Part shown: piece by piece, positions 25,455 through 34,886 of the stretch
Layout of the letters: every line of letters begins with the position of its first letter
Numbering within the stretch: the stretch's first letter is position 1
Assembly (NCBI GenBank): GCA_013911415.1
Contig: JACETI010000007.1
Location: 1 to 64,000, forward strand
Reading direction: 5' to 3'
DNA: 64,000 bases
DNA from: Legionella sp.
GTDB lineage: Bacteria; Pseudomonadota; Gammaproteobacteria; Legionellales; Legionellaceae
The notes under the pieces: model-generated
Seen by the model: only the letters and a program-made list of their open reading frames with translations
Told to the model about the DNA's origin: nothing
The model's database searches: none
Program-made: the position numbers and the translations under genes

Positions 25455-27035
25455 ATGAAGAATTTTGCGCAACTATTGGATAAGCTTTATTTCACCTACA
25501 GTCATTTAGCAAAAACAGAATTATTAAATGACTTCTTTCGTAATACCCCCGATCCTGACAGAGGCTATGCGCTTGCTGTCATCGCAAATACCTTATCATT
25601 CCCTAATATAAAACGCGGTCTCATTAAAGAGATCGTGCACACACGTGTTGATCCGAAACTCTTCGACCTTTCGTATGACTATGTTGGTGATTTGTCAGAG
25701 ACCGTGGCTTTATTGTGGCCGGAAAATCAATTGTCCGACGACAGGGTAGAAATGCCTAGCTTGACCGAAATTATTCATACCTTTAAAACATTGTCCAAAG
25801 AGGCAGCAGGACTTTATTTAAGCAAGCTTTTGAACCAAAGCTCAGCTGTTGAGCGATGGACCTTATTAAAACTAGTTACCGGTAACATGCGTGTTGGTGT
25901 ATCTGCACGATTTTTAAAACAAGCGCTCTCTAAATTTGGCAAGGTCGATATTCATGCCATTGAAAAAGTCTGGCATGCGCTTTCTCCCCCATATACGGAT
26001 TTATTTGCCTGGTTAGAAGGTAAAACACAAGCGCCGAATATTGAAGACAGCGTCTATTTTCATCCGGTGATGCTCTCTCACCCCTTGGAAGAAAAAGATT
26101 TAACAATCTTGAATACAGAAGAATTTTCAATTGAACGCAAATATGACGGTATTCGGGTACAGGTGGTATCTGTCCCAGCGGGGGTGGCTTTATACACCCG
26201 CAGTGGAGACGATATCAGCCATTCTTTTCCAGACATCTTAGAAACCGTGCATACGCCGGTGGTGTTAGACGGTGAGTTAGTTATCAAAAAAAACGAAGAA
26301 ATTCTCAGTTTCAATCAATTACAACAACGACTCAATCGTAAAAATCCTAGCAAAAAAATCCGACTCGATTCACCAGCAGCTATTATTTTATATGATATTT
26401 TACGCGCAGATGAGAAGGATTTACGGCATCTTTCATTTATTGAGCGTCGCGCTGCTTTAGAACAATGGTATGCAATTCATAAGCCTGCAAATATGCTGTT
26501 GTCTGATATTTTGGTCCATGAAGCTGGCTTGCTTGAGTTAAAAAAAACGGTGCTGGGAGAAAAACATGTTGCGGTCGAAGGTCTGATGCTTAAACGCAAT
26601 AACAGCCCTTACATCGCAGGCAGACCAGTGGGCCACTGGTATAAATGGAAGCGTGAGCCTTTATTAATTGATGCCGTCCTAATGTATGCTCAACGGGGAC
26701 ATGGGAAGCGCTCCTCTTTTTATTCGGACTTTACCTTTGGGGTGTGGCAGGAGGAGCAACTTCTTCCCATTGGCAAAGCCTATTTCGGTTTTACTGACAC
26801 GGAGCTCAAAGCACTTGATCAATGGATACGCCAGCACACCATTGATCGTTTTGGACCGGTACGTGAAGTGGAGAAAGCGCTTGTGTTTGAAGTCGCTTTT
26901 GATGCAGCCAACTATTCCTCTCGTCATAAGTCGGGTATTGCTTTGCGCTTTCCTCGTATTCATCGCATTCGATGGGACAAGCCCGCACTGGAAGCCGATA
27001 CCTTGGATAATGTTAAAAAGCTCGTGACTTTTTAA
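25455..27035 (+). CDS. ATP-dependent DNA ligase (ligase-associated repair module)
   Basis: ATP-dependent DNA ligase of 526 aa, sealing nicks via a ligase-AMP intermediate. The active-site motif I ERKYDGIR carries Lys229; further nucleotidyltransferase motifs include LYTRSGDDISHSFP, VLDGELVI, VEGLMLKR and WYKWKRE. An N-terminal helical DNA-binding domain (about 1-200) and a C-terminal OB-fold (about 400-526) flank the core. It starts two bases after the exonuclease stop. The bacterium must also have the essential NAD-dependent LigA elsewhere, so this enzyme serves repair. Confidence 0.95.
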   Translation: MKNFAQLLDKLYFTYSHLAKTELLNDFFRNTPDPDRGYALAVIANTLSFPNIKRGLIKEIVHTRVDPKLFDLSYDYVGDLSETVALLWPENQLSDDRVEMPSLTEIIHTFKTLSKEAAGLYLSKLLNQSSAVERWTLLKLVTGNMRVGVSARFLKQALSKFGKVDIHAIEKVWHALSPPYTDLFAWLEGKTQAPNIEDSVYFHPVMLSHPLEEKDLTILNTEEFSIERKYDGIRVQVVSVPAGVALYTRSGDDISHSFPDILETVHTPVVLDGELVIKKNEEILSFNQLQQRLNRKNPSKKIRLDSPAAIILYDILRADEKDLRHLSFIERRAALEQWYAIHKPANMLLSDILVHEAGLLELKKTVLGEKHVAVEGLMLKRNNSPYIAGRPVGHWYKWKREPLLIDAVLMYAQRGHGKRSSFYSDFTFGVWQEEQLLPIGKAYFGFTDTELKALDQWIRQHTIDRFGPVREVEKALVFEVAFDAANYSSRHKSGIALRFPRIHRIRWDKPALEADTLDNVKKLVTF

Positions 27036-27104
27036 GAATATCCTGGATGCGGATCGCTAGGGTTAAAAACCAAAAAGGCGCATGACCACCCACCCAAACG
27101 ACTA

Positions 27105-27113
27105 TGTTATACT
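27105..27113 (+). promoter_or_regulatory. Extended -10 promoter of murJ
   Basis: TGTTATACT carries a 5/6 -10 hexamer with the TGn extension, about 70 bases before the preferred murJ ATG. It supports the ATG at 27184, since an earlier start at 27082 would lie upstream of this promoter. Confidence 0.45.
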
Positions 27114-27183
27114 AAATTTCTTTGTAACGCTTACCGTTGCGAGGTCGTCCAACCCATGGCTAAATCTTTCAGCGAATAATCTT

Positions 27184-28779
27184 ATGACTTCTCCAGCGCA
27201 TCTCGGCCAACCTAAGCGGCAAACGTTGCTGCGATCGACAACGATCGTTTCCTTAATGACATTAATTTCACGTATCGCGGGTTTCTTACGTGACATGATT
27301 ATAGCTCAGCTCTTTGGCGCTACAGCCGGGATGGATGCCTTTTACGTCGCTTTTAGAATACCCAATTTTTTACGTCGTTTATTTGCAGAAGGCGCTTTTT
27401 CACAAGCATTCGTACCGGTTCTCGCCGAATATCAGCAAAGGCGATCTTTCGATGAAGTCCGTACTTTTATAGCGTACATTGCCGGGCAATTAGGCGCCGC
27501 ACTTGCCATTGTTACTATCCTTGGCATCTTGAGTGCTCCCTTGATTATTCATCTTTTTGCCCCAGGTTTTGGCATCCATGGCTATCGTCCACTTATTGCC
27601 ATCGAAATGTTACGACTGATGTTTCCTTTTTTAATGCTTATTTCCTTAACCGGCATGCTTGGAGCTGTCTTGAATACCTACGGTTACTTCGGTATCCCGG
27701 CTTTAACCCCAGTCATTTTAAATTTAAGCATGATCTTAGCAGCCTTATACCTTTGTCCGCGCTTGGATGTACCGGTTGTTGGGCTTGCCTGGGGGGTGCT
27801 GATTGCAGGCCTTGTGCAATTTTTCTTCCAGCTGCCTTTTCTGTACCGAAAACATTTATTGGTAAAACCCAAATGGGCTTGGGGTGATGTTGGTGTAAAC
27901 CGTGTATTAACCCTTATGGTTCCTGCCCTATTCGGCGTTTCTGTCGCTCAAATCAACTTAATGATCGACTCCATCTTTGCCTCCTTCCTCCAGGTAGGTA
28001 GCGTAACCTGGTTATACTATACGGATCGTTTAACGGATTTTCCCTTAGGCGTTTTTGGTGTCGCCTTAGCCACTGTTATCTTGCCGCACTTAGCACGCCA
28101 TTTTAAAGCCGACGACCAAGCAAAGTATGGGCGATCCTTGGACTGGGCATTACGTCTAATTTTATTTATTGGACTTCCGTCGGGGTTAGGACTTGCTCTT
28201 TTTTCAATGCCCCTAATTGCGAGCTGTTTTGCTTATGGCGCTTTTACCAGTGTTGATTTAATCCAAACACAAAAAAGTCTAATAGCTCTCGGACTTGGCG
28301 TACCCGCCTTTATGTTAATTAAAGTACTCGCTTCCGCCTTCTACGCACGGCATGACATTAAAACGCCCGTCAGAGTAGCGGCTTTAGCAATGGTAGCAAA
28401 CAGTGTCTTTTGTTTTCTGTTAATTGGCCACTTGGCGCACGCAGGACTTGCACTGGCATCAACGTTAGCCGGTTATTTAAACTGTGTAACACTTATTCAG
28501 AAATTAAAAAAACAAGGTATTTACCAACCATTGACTGGATGGGGAAAGTGGCTTTTGCAATTAGGCGTGGCTAATCTGAGCATTGTGCTTTATTGGTGGT
28601 TCACCCGGACAGAGATCAATTTTTGGCTAACAAAACACGCTCCGGAACGTTTACTGTATTTAATAGGGCATGTCGGTGCAGTAACGATCATTTATTGTGT
28701 TAGTTTGTGGTTACTAGGCGTGCGCACCACGCATTTTCGGGAAGCGCATTACAATAATCTTCCGATACAAGAAAGTTAG
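27184..28779 (+). CDS. murJ: Lipid II flippase MurJ (MviN)
   Basis: Flips lipid-linked peptidoglycan precursor across the inner membrane. The 531-aa protein opens with the strongly conserved TIVSLMTLISRIAGFLRDMI and LRRLFAEGAFSQAFVPVLAEY segments, followed by about 13-14 hydrophobic helices across its length, as in the MOP superfamily. The GTG/ATG at 27082 would add 34 residues without homology, so the ATG at 27184 is preferred. It sits 48 nt after the ligase and 20 nt before the aminopeptidase, which it may be cotranscribed with. It is not beside rpsT, a frequent neighbour in gammaproteobacteria. Confidence 0.95.
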   Translation: MTSPAHLGQPKRQTLLRSTTIVSLMTLISRIAGFLRDMIIAQLFGATAGMDAFYVAFRIPNFLRRLFAEGAFSQAFVPVLAEYQQRRSFDEVRTFIAYIAGQLGAALAIVTILGILSAPLIIHLFAPGFGIHGYRPLIAIEMLRLMFPFLMLISLTGMLGAVLNTYGYFGIPALTPVILNLSMILAALYLCPRLDVPVVGLAWGVLIAGLVQFFFQLPFLYRKHLLVKPKWAWGDVGVNRVLTLMVPALFGVSVAQINLMIDSIFASFLQVGSVTWLYYTDRLTDFPLGVFGVALATVILPHLARHFKADDQAKYGRSLDWALRLILFIGLPSGLGLALFSMPLIASCFAYGAFTSVDLIQTQKSLIALGLGVPAFMLIKVLASAFYARHDIKTPVRVAALAMVANSVFCFLLIGHLAHAGLALASTLAGYLNCVTLIQKLKKQGIYQPLTGWGKWLLQLGVANLSIVLYWWFTRTEINFWLTKHAPERLLYLIGHVGAVTIIYCVSLWLLGVRTTHFREAHYNNLPIQES

Positions 28780-28799
28780 ACAATTGGTGAGGAATGATA

Positions 28800-30194
28800 A
28801 TGCATGAAATAACTGAACCTTATGATACCCATTCCGATACTACGATTCCTCTGACACTTATTAGCCAATCCCACTGGAAAAAAATATTTCGTGAAGCATT
28901 CTCCGCTATCGAGCAGCGGCACTTTGAACATCAACGTTTTCATGCTGATATCGGTGATATCTGTCTTCTTTACGATATCGAAGGTAATATCACCCATGCT
29001 TATTTAGGAACCGCCTCAGGTGATAGCCAGGAACAATCTGTGGCTCTATCGCATGCTGCGCTGCATCTACCAGCTGGTGTTTACCTCCCTGTAGAAACGC
29101 CCTCAAACGCGCTATTGGCAGCGTGGGGTGCCGCCCGTTATCAATTCCGAGCTTACAAAACAACCGCTCTTTCAGGTAAGGGCGACGCAAAAGCAAAGCT
29201 TCGGGTTGGCGAAGCTGACCTGCCTCAACTAAGAGCTGACTTACAAGCAATCTTTCGTGTGAGAGATCTCATTAATCTGCCGCCAAATGATTTAAATCCT
29301 GTAACTTTAGCCGAGATCGTAAAAAACATCGCTCATGAACATCAGGCCACTTTTGAAGAAATTGTAGGTGATGATTTATTAGACGCTAACTTTCCTGCCA
29401 TTCATGCTGTCGGCAGAGCTTCTGCCTACCCGCCTCGCTTACTCTCACTGACTTGGGGTCAAGAAAACCACCCCGCTATCACACTGATTGGTAAGGGGGT
29501 GTGCTTTGATAGCGGAGGTTTAGACCTGAAACCATCAAGCGCCATGCGTTTGATGAAGAAAGACATGGGGGGAGCTGCGCATGTCATTGCTTTGGCTGAA
29601 TGGATTATGACGACTCAAATTCCCTTGCGTTTACGGGTTTTAATTCCTGCGGTTGAAAACGTAATTGGCCCGAATGCTTTCAGGCCCGGGGATGTTCTAA
29701 CGATGCGCAATGGACTGACGGTAGAAATCGATAATACCGATGCCGAAGGAAGATTGGTTCTGGCTGATGCGATGGTCCGTGCCTGCGAAGATTCACCTGA
29801 ATTAATTGTTGATTTTTCTACCTTAACAGGTGCAGCGCGAATTGCAGTCGGCACCGAACTAGCAGCCATGTTTTCTAACCAAGATTCGCTTGCACAAGCG
29901 ATTAGTCATTCAGGGGATGAAGTTAACGATCCAGTATGGCGGTTGCCGCTTTTTAAATCTTATAAACGCCTTCTACATTCAACCATTGCAGACATCGCAA
30001 ACGGAAGCAGCGCTCCCTATGCAGGCGCCATTACGGCGGCTCTTTTTTTGGAACAATTTATCGAGGACTCAACGCCTTGGGTCCATTTTGATGTCATGGC
30101 ATGGAACCTCACCTCTCGGCCTGGTAAGCCTGAGGGAGGGGAAGCAATGGGATTAAGGGCAGTTGCTGATTTTCTACGAAAAACCTATGGATAA
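28800..30194 (+). CDS. Leucyl aminopeptidase family (M17) peptidase
   Basis: Cytosolic di-metal aminopeptidase of family M17 (464 aa). Metal and catalytic motifs are intact: GKGVCFDSGGLDLKP, MKKDMGGAAHV, and the family signature NTDAEGRLVLADA. The N-terminal domain is shorter than in PepA and lacks recognisable DNA-binding features, closer to PepB/short leucyl aminopeptidases. GAGG lies 7-8 bases before the ATG at 28800; an ATG two codons earlier is too close to it. Follows murJ by 20 bases and is followed by a perfect hairpin overlapping the stop codon. Confidence 0.93.
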   Translation: MHEITEPYDTHSDTTIPLTLISQSHWKKIFREAFSAIEQRHFEHQRFHADIGDICLLYDIEGNITHAYLGTASGDSQEQSVALSHAALHLPAGVYLPVETPSNALLAAWGAARYQFRAYKTTALSGKGDAKAKLRVGEADLPQLRADLQAIFRVRDLINLPPNDLNPVTLAEIVKNIAHEHQATFEEIVGDDLLDANFPAIHAVGRASAYPPRLLSLTWGQENHPAITLIGKGVCFDSGGLDLKPSSAMRLMKKDMGGAAHVIALAEWIMTTQIPLRLRVLIPAVENVIGPNAFRPGDVLTMRNGLTVEIDNTDAEGRLVLADAMVRACEDSPELIVDFSTLTGAARIAVGTELAAMFSNQDSLAQAISHSGDEVNDPVWRLPLFKSYKRLLHSTIADIANGSSAPYAGAITAALFLEQFIEDSTPWVHFDVMAWNLTSRPGKPEGGEAMGLRAVADFLRKTYG

Positions 30195-30231
30195 AGCGCT
30201 AAGCCTTTTACAGGTAACAAACGCTTTATCC
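30189..30231. terminator. 10-bp perfect hairpin overlapping the aminopeptidase stop codon, no U-tract
   Basis: GGATAAAGCG (30189-30198) and CGCTTTATCC (30222-30231) pair perfectly around a 23-nt loop, and the stem includes the stop codon. No T-run follows. It lies between convergent genes. Confidence 0.45.
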
Positions 30232-30279
30232 ATTGTTTATTAAATTTTTTCGCTGAATGAACTCACTAATCAAGTTTAA

Positions 30280-32658
30280 TTACATGCCATGCTTTGGCGG
30301 ATTTTGATCGCTTTCTACCTCTCGCTCATGTTCTGCAGCAGGTGTCGTTCCTGTAGGGCGTAGCGGTTCTGTACCGGTACTCTGCTTTCTTGATTGCATT
30401 AATGCTTCTTTCGTTGTTACAGAGCTGGGTTTATTAGTGAAAGCAGAACGTCCACTCTGAACAGGACTCTGTGCAAACTCGTTTGATCGGATAGATTGGG
30501 CATCGTCCTGCCGGAGCTCTTCTGGCGCTTGCTCATTCGCCTCGTTTGAAAGGACGACGCCGCTGCCATCATGTTCATGCTCTTCTTCTTGTTCAGACAG
30601 TGCGCCTTCAACACCCTGCTGAGAAGAATGTTCTTGTTGATCGTCGAGTTGTGAATCGTTTTCAACTCTCTCCTCATTGTTGAGACCTTCTTGATCCATG
30701 CCACCTTCTAGATGGACAGCATCATCTGCTTGTTCAGCTACGAGCTCGTCTGATGTTTCTGGTTGTGGCTCCTCGATCAAATAGGTGTTTCTTTGATCGT
30801 CTTCACGCTGTTGCAGTGCTTGTGCTCGCTCTAAATCTTGCGCTTCCCCAGCCTGATTGCTATCGCTTAAGGTTTCTTGTGGCCTTTGTCGTTTGGCCAA
30901 CCAGAGAATGTACGCCCACGTTTCGGGGAAATTTTTCTCTAGTTCACCCGGCACAGACTTGCCTTTTTCATTCAGCGAGCTGCTTCCCCAATTACGATTG
31001 TTAATATTGGCCTGTATTTTTTCTAGAGGGATATCAGCAGCTAACGCTGAAATAATGCACTGAGCAGCGAACGTTGCACAAGCCGCTTCCTGAACTTCTT
31101 TTGGTAAACCCTCTCCCGCAATGTTTCCTTCGAACTTCATTTGTTTTTGCCGCGTCCCACGCAAAGCTTGAGTAACAGCAAAAAAATAGCGATCCCAATT
31201 GGGTAAAACCCTTTGAAAATCACTTCGTCCGGCAGAGCGTATCCCCATTTGCGGGGCGTTGCCTTCATTGATCACTACTTCATTATTATCAACGCTGATT
31301 CGAAAAGTACTGGCATAATTACTCAATTGGTTAACAATGCTCCCCAGTTCTGCCTGATGTTTAATACGTTCTGCATCCGATTCAGCTAATGCTCCTGTTG
31401 CGTTCTGCCCAATAGCTGCTTCTAACTCACGATCTTGTAATTCCTCTCCAAGGTGAGCATTGTCATCAGCACCAAAACGTCTTTTAATGCGTGACCACAA
31501 TCCTGAAGTTTCTTTATCTTCCCGCCGGATCAAATCACGAATCACACCAATTCGTGCCCCTTCTTGATCGACTTGCCTTCGGGTATCGGCAACAAGATCA
31601 GTTGCACTTTTAGTGATGGCTTCTAGTCGACTATTTTGCCTGCGTTGAAGGCCTTCTTTAAAATCGGTGATGACTTGATGCAAACCCGCTTGGTCGTCAT
31701 CCGTCAGCGAAAAGGCTGCTTTAATATCATTCTTGAAAGCTGGATCATTACACAGCCTTTCTAAAGTATCTGTCTCACCCTGTTGTTGCAATTTAACCGC
31801 TTGAATTTGCTGGTTGGTCAGATATTTCATTTGAGCAACTAACTGATGGGGATTCTGTATTAGTGCTTCTTGGAAATTTTTATTCACCGGCTTATCATTT
31901 TGAGCGCTACCATTATCATAATGTTGGTGACCAGTTTCTCGTTCAATGGCTGTTAACAGTGCTGGGTGATTCTCAGATAACTTACCCAAGGAAGTCGTTC
32001 CGTTTAACTCCCCAGTAATCGCTGTTTTTAGTGCCGGTGTGATCGCTTCTGAATTATTTAAAGGAGTAATTGAGTCATTCCAAGCATTGTAATAAAACAG
32101 CTTATCGTCGGCATTTAGTACATATTGGGAGGATTTGTATTGGCGCATACTATTAAGGGTCGGCACTTCATTATTAGCCGTCACCATTAAACCACCACCG
32201 TCTTGAATACCTTTTTGTCGGTTTAGCCCTTGCAGGACATCGTTTTGTAGCGCAGAAAAATCGTCACGCCATTTTTGTAATGCATCAATGTTAACGTTTA
32301 CGTCACCGGCAGCGGTTCGCTTATTAATAACCACCCGTGGTTTATCCGCTGCAATTTCAGTTTCCCAGTGCTGAGTTAACCTGTTCTTCGCTTCTCGAAC
32401 TTCTAGCGAATCTCCAGGGGTAGGAGAGAGCGCTCTCATATAGGGAACACCATTGGGTGCTCTTAGCGGCTGCTCGTTACCGGATCCACCAAATACGTCT
32501 TTAAAACGATTAGTCTCTTGAAGCGACTTTTCAATCGTCCATCGCTTTTGATCGGTTAAATTTCGCAAAAACTCTTGCCAAAACATGGGCCTTACACCAA
32601 GTTCAGATGTAAGCGTCGATATATTATTGCTTGAATATCGCTCTGTCTTTTTAGCCAT
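30280..32658 (-). CDS. Orphan 792-aa protein with very acidic C-terminal third; effector candidate
   Basis: No family was recognised. Residues 1-590 are hydrophilic and mainly helical, with Gln/Arg-rich helical stretches (about 290-430) and a more folded region near 460-590 (RVLPNWDRYFFAVTQALRG, ETWAYILWLAKRQR). Residues 600-760 are low-complexity, extremely rich in Glu, Gln, Asp and Asn (for example EQEEEHEHDGSG), and the last 35 residues hold Arg/Thr/Pro. There is no signal peptide or membrane segment. ATG 32658 is preceded by AGAGGGG. A long orphan protein with an acidic Glu-rich tail resembles Dot/Icm substrates carrying E-block signals. No PmrA-like box was found upstream. Confidence 0.7.
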   Translation of the reverse strand: MAKKTERYSSNNISTLTSELGVRPMFWQEFLRNLTDQKRWTIEKSLQETNRFKDVFGGSGNEQPLRAPNGVPYMRALSPTPGDSLEVREAKNRLTQHWETEIAADKPRVVINKRTAAGDVNVNIDALQKWRDDFSALQNDVLQGLNRQKGIQDGGGLMVTANNEVPTLNSMRQYKSSQYVLNADDKLFYYNAWNDSITPLNNSEAITPALKTAITGELNGTTSLGKLSENHPALLTAIERETGHQHYDNGSAQNDKPVNKNFQEALIQNPHQLVAQMKYLTNQQIQAVKLQQQGETDTLERLCNDPAFKNDIKAAFSLTDDDQAGLHQVITDFKEGLQRRQNSRLEAITKSATDLVADTRRQVDQEGARIGVIRDLIRREDKETSGLWSRIKRRFGADDNAHLGEELQDRELEAAIGQNATGALAESDAERIKHQAELGSIVNQLSNYASTFRISVDNNEVVINEGNAPQMGIRSAGRSDFQRVLPNWDRYFFAVTQALRGTRQKQMKFEGNIAGEGLPKEVQEAACATFAAQCIISALAADIPLEKIQANINNRNWGSSSLNEKGKSVPGELEKNFPETWAYILWLAKRQRPQETLSDSNQAGEAQDLERAQALQQREDDQRNTYLIEEPQPETSDELVAEQADDAVHLEGGMDQEGLNNEERVENDSQLDDQQEHSSQQGVEGALSEQEEEHEHDGSGVVLSNEANEQAPEELRQDDAQSIRSNEFAQSPVQSGRSAFTNKPSSVTTKEALMQSRKQSTGTEPLRPTGTTPAAEHEREVESDQNPPKHGM

Positions 32659-33131
32659 GCTTTCCCCTCTATAAAACGCTAAAAACCCTTCCAGATAGAA
32701 AGCATGAATGATTTAGTACATTCATACTTTTGCTAGCTGCAAATGATTTGCTCCATCAAGTAGTTAGATCGAATCACTCCGTAGGATTTACCGACAAAAT
32801 TGAATGATACCGGCACTTAATAAAGCAAAGTGTTGAATAACCATAGTTAAAGTTTAGCATAGGCGAATTAACCCTACATTAATAATGCAAAATAATCCCA
32901 TGGAGGAAATAGGTGCTAAATGGCTACATGACGCTTGCAAATTATATTGGATCGGCACCCTCTGCAGACAATTTCAGACTATAAATGACACTTTTTAAAT
33001 ATTTCCAATACCGCTGATGAGGATACTGGTTTCTTATCCCGGGATAAGCGTGGTATTGTAAAGGAAGAGGCATTTTGCCTTAATTAATCTTACACATCTA
33101 AGCAATAAGGACCTAATTTCTTCCCTAAATC
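32659..33131. other. 473-bp gap between divergent genes with a palindrome, no gene seen
   Basis: No credible coding frame. It contains a small hairpin (ATGAATG 32704-32710 with CATTCAT 32719-32725) just ahead of the acidic orphan gene, and the 16-bp palindrome at 33033-33048 on the cbpA side. Promoters of both divergent genes must be here, but none matches consensus well. Confidence 0.5.
33033..33048. promoter_or_regulatory. Perfect 16-bp palindrome upstream of cbpA
   Basis: CTTATCCC is followed directly by GGGATAAG. It lies 84 bases before the cbpA ATG and about five bases before a TGGTATTGT stretch that could be an extended -10. A dimeric regulator operator is the likeliest reading. Confidence 0.4.
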
Positions 33132-34112
33132 ATGGACTATAAAGATTATTATAAGGTCATGGGTGTTGAACCTAATGCCACTGCTGACGATATCAAACGA
33201 GCTTATCGAAAACTCGCGCGTAAATATCACCCAGACGTCAGTAAAGAACCCGATGCTGAAGAAAAATTCAAAGCGCTCGGTGAAGCCTATGAGGTATTAA
33301 AAGATCCTCAAAAGCGCGCCCAATTTGATAAATACGGTGCATATTGGAAGGCACAAAGCCAGGCCGAACAAGCACCTGAACATGGCACAGCTTCTTCTCA
33401 CTATACTTCCTCTGCTTTTAGCCCTGATGATCAAGCGGAATTTAACGACTTCATTAATAATTTATTTAAAGATCGCTTTCAGCAACAGGAAGGATTTTAT
33501 CAAACGCATCATCAACCTTTTACGGGCCATCGCAGAGCAGACCGGCATCCTCCTTTACATGCCAAACTCACCATTACGCTCGAAGAAAGCTTTCAAGGCA
33601 CAGAAAAATCTTTGCAATTACAGATCCCTTCTACTAATACTCAGGGCATAGCAAGCGTAGAAACCCGCACGATTAAAGTAAAGATTCCTGCTGGGGTGAC
33701 CGATAAACAACAACTCCGATTGAAAAAACCGTTAGGTAATAATACCCAATTGCAAAGCGACCTCTATCTCGACATTCATTTGAAACCACACCGCTTCTTT
33801 CATGTGCATAAAAAAGATATTTACCTGGATTTACCCATTGCTCCTTGGGAAGCAGCGCTTGGCGCAACTGTCCCAGTGCCAACACTTGCAGGCACTGTCA
33901 ATTTAAAAATACCTAAATTATCCCAATCTAAACGTAAAATGCGATTGCAAGGCCGCGGTTTACCTGGTAATCCGAGCGGTGATCAATACGTTAGTTTAAT
34001 GATTGTTATTCCTGCAACTGACGATCCAAAGATGAATGCACTGTATCAACAACTCGCAGACACAAGCCACTTTAACCCACGGAAAGACTTAGGAGTTAGT
34101 GATGGCAAATAA
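33132..34112 (+). CDS. cbpA: DnaJ-class co-chaperone CbpA
   Basis: Hsp40 co-chaperone stimulating DnaK. The 326-aa protein has an N-terminal J domain (residues 3-68) with the HPD triad in KYHPDVS, a short Gly/Phe-poor linker rich in Gln and Ala, and two C-terminal substrate-binding domains ([15 protein letters not shown] onward; [35 protein letters not shown]). The zinc-finger cysteines of DnaJ are absent, which defines the CbpA/type II class. ATG 33132. It overlaps the following modulator gene by 11 bp, the usual cbpA-cbpM operon. Confidence 0.95.
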   Translation: MDYKDYYKVMGVEPNATADDIKRAYRKLARKYHPDVSKEPDAEEKFKALGEAYEVLKDPQKRAQFDKYGAYWKAQSQAEQAPEHGTASSHYTSSAFSPDDQAEFNDFINNLFKDRFQQQEGFYQTHHQPFTGHRRADRHPPLHAKLTITLEESFQGTEKSLQLQIPSTNTQGIASVETRTIKVKIPAGVTDKQQLRLKKPLGNNTQLQSDLYLDIHLKPHRFFHVHKKDIYLDLPIAPWEAALGATVPVPTLAGTVNLKIPKLSQSKRKMRLQGRGLPGNPSGDQYVSLMIVIPATDDPKMNALYQQLADTSHFNPRKDLGVSDGK

Positions 34113-34455
34113 TCCAAGCAATGGTCCTAAGAATGATCCGAGTGATGATTCTGCCAATGAGCTTCTTTGGCAATGTGAAACTCATTTTTGTCTTTCCTTA
34201 CATGAAGTCACTGAAGTTTTTGGCATTTCAAAAACCACGTTGATAGAAATGTTGGATGAGGGTGTTATGGTAGGACAGCCAGACACGACACATGAATGGC
34301 TCTTTGATAATGAAGCGATGAGTAGTATTTACAAAGCTATGCGATTACATCGAGATTTAGGTATTAACTATGCGGGAGCCTCATTAGCTTTGGAATTATT
34401 GAAAAAAATTGAACGATTAGAAGCCCTAATGTCAACCGACCCAAATCATCCATGA
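34102..34455 (+). CDS. cbpM: CbpA modulator CbpM (MerR-like chaperone modulator)
   Basis: Small cytosolic inhibitor/modulator of CbpA that binds its J domain. The 117-aa protein has the MerR-like helix-turn-helix core with [21 protein letters not shown] and the following EGVMVGQP, and a C-terminal helix [21 protein letters not shown] lies six bases before the ATG at 34102, while the GTG at 34099 is too close. It overlaps cbpA by 11 bp and is followed by a lipoprotein gene after 38 bases. Confidence 0.9.
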   Translation: MANNPSNGPKNDPSDDSANELLWQCETHFCLSLHEVTEVFGISKTTLIEMLDEGVMVGQPDTTHEWLFDNEAMSSIYKAMRLHRDLGINYAGASLALELLKKIERLEALMSTDPNHP

Positions 34456-34493
34456 ATGACTTCATCATAAATCATAACCATAAGGAGAAAGCC

Positions 34494-34802
34494 ATGAAAC
34501 ATTACTTCCGTTCGATGATACTTGGGCTTAGTATTGCCCTGCTAGGTGGGTGTCACTATTACCCGGGCCAAGGATTTTTCGGACCCCGTTATTCCGATGA
34601 GTCTGTCACAGCCTCTGTACACCGCGCCCTTGAACAAAACCCGATGACAGCAGCAGCGCGTATCCATGTTGAAACCCATCAAGGAAATGTTACCCTTTCT
34701 GGCCGGGTAAGAACCATTCGTCAAAATGACGTTGCAAACGACGTCACTTATAAAGTACCTGGTGTTCGTTCCGTACAAAACAATTTAATCGTTCGTCGAT
34801 AA
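34494..34802 (+). CDS. BON-domain lipoprotein
   Basis: A 102-aa exported protein. An N-terminal lipoprotein signal ends in LLGGC with the lipidated Cys20; the mature part is one BON domain (ESVTASVHRALEQNP, IHVETHQGNVTLSGRV, VPGVRSVQNNLIV), a phospholipid-binding fold of the OsmY/Kbp type that protects the envelope. TAAGGAG at 34481-34487 is six bases before the ATG at 34494, which decides the start over an upstream ATG at 34452. It is third in the cbpA operon, suggesting an envelope/protein stress role. Confidence 0.9.
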   Translation: MKHYFRSMILGLSIALLGGCHYYPGQGFFGPRYSDESVTASVHRALEQNPMTAAARIHVETHQGNVTLSGRVRTIRQNDVANDVTYKVPGVRSVQNNLIVRR

Positions 34803-34810
34803 TTTTCCTT

Positions 34811-34836
34811 CTCCGTAGTCGGCAACGTCTACGGAG
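34811..34836 (+). terminator. 8-bp perfect hairpin after the cbpA operon, no U-tract
   Basis: CTCCGTAG (34811-34818) pairs with CTACGGAG (34829-34836) around a 10-nt loop, eight bases after the BON gene stop. No T-run follows. Confidence 0.4.
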
Positions 34837-34860
34837 ATATTCATCCCTGTGTTTAAAATA

Positions 34861-34869
34861 TGTTAAAAT
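34861..34869 (+). promoter_or_regulatory. Extended -10 promoter of pssA
   Basis: TGTTAAAAT is a TGn-extended 5/6 -10 hexamer, 17 bases before the TTG start of pssA. Confidence 0.4.
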
Positions 34870-34886
34870 AAAAGCCCTTAGCATTT

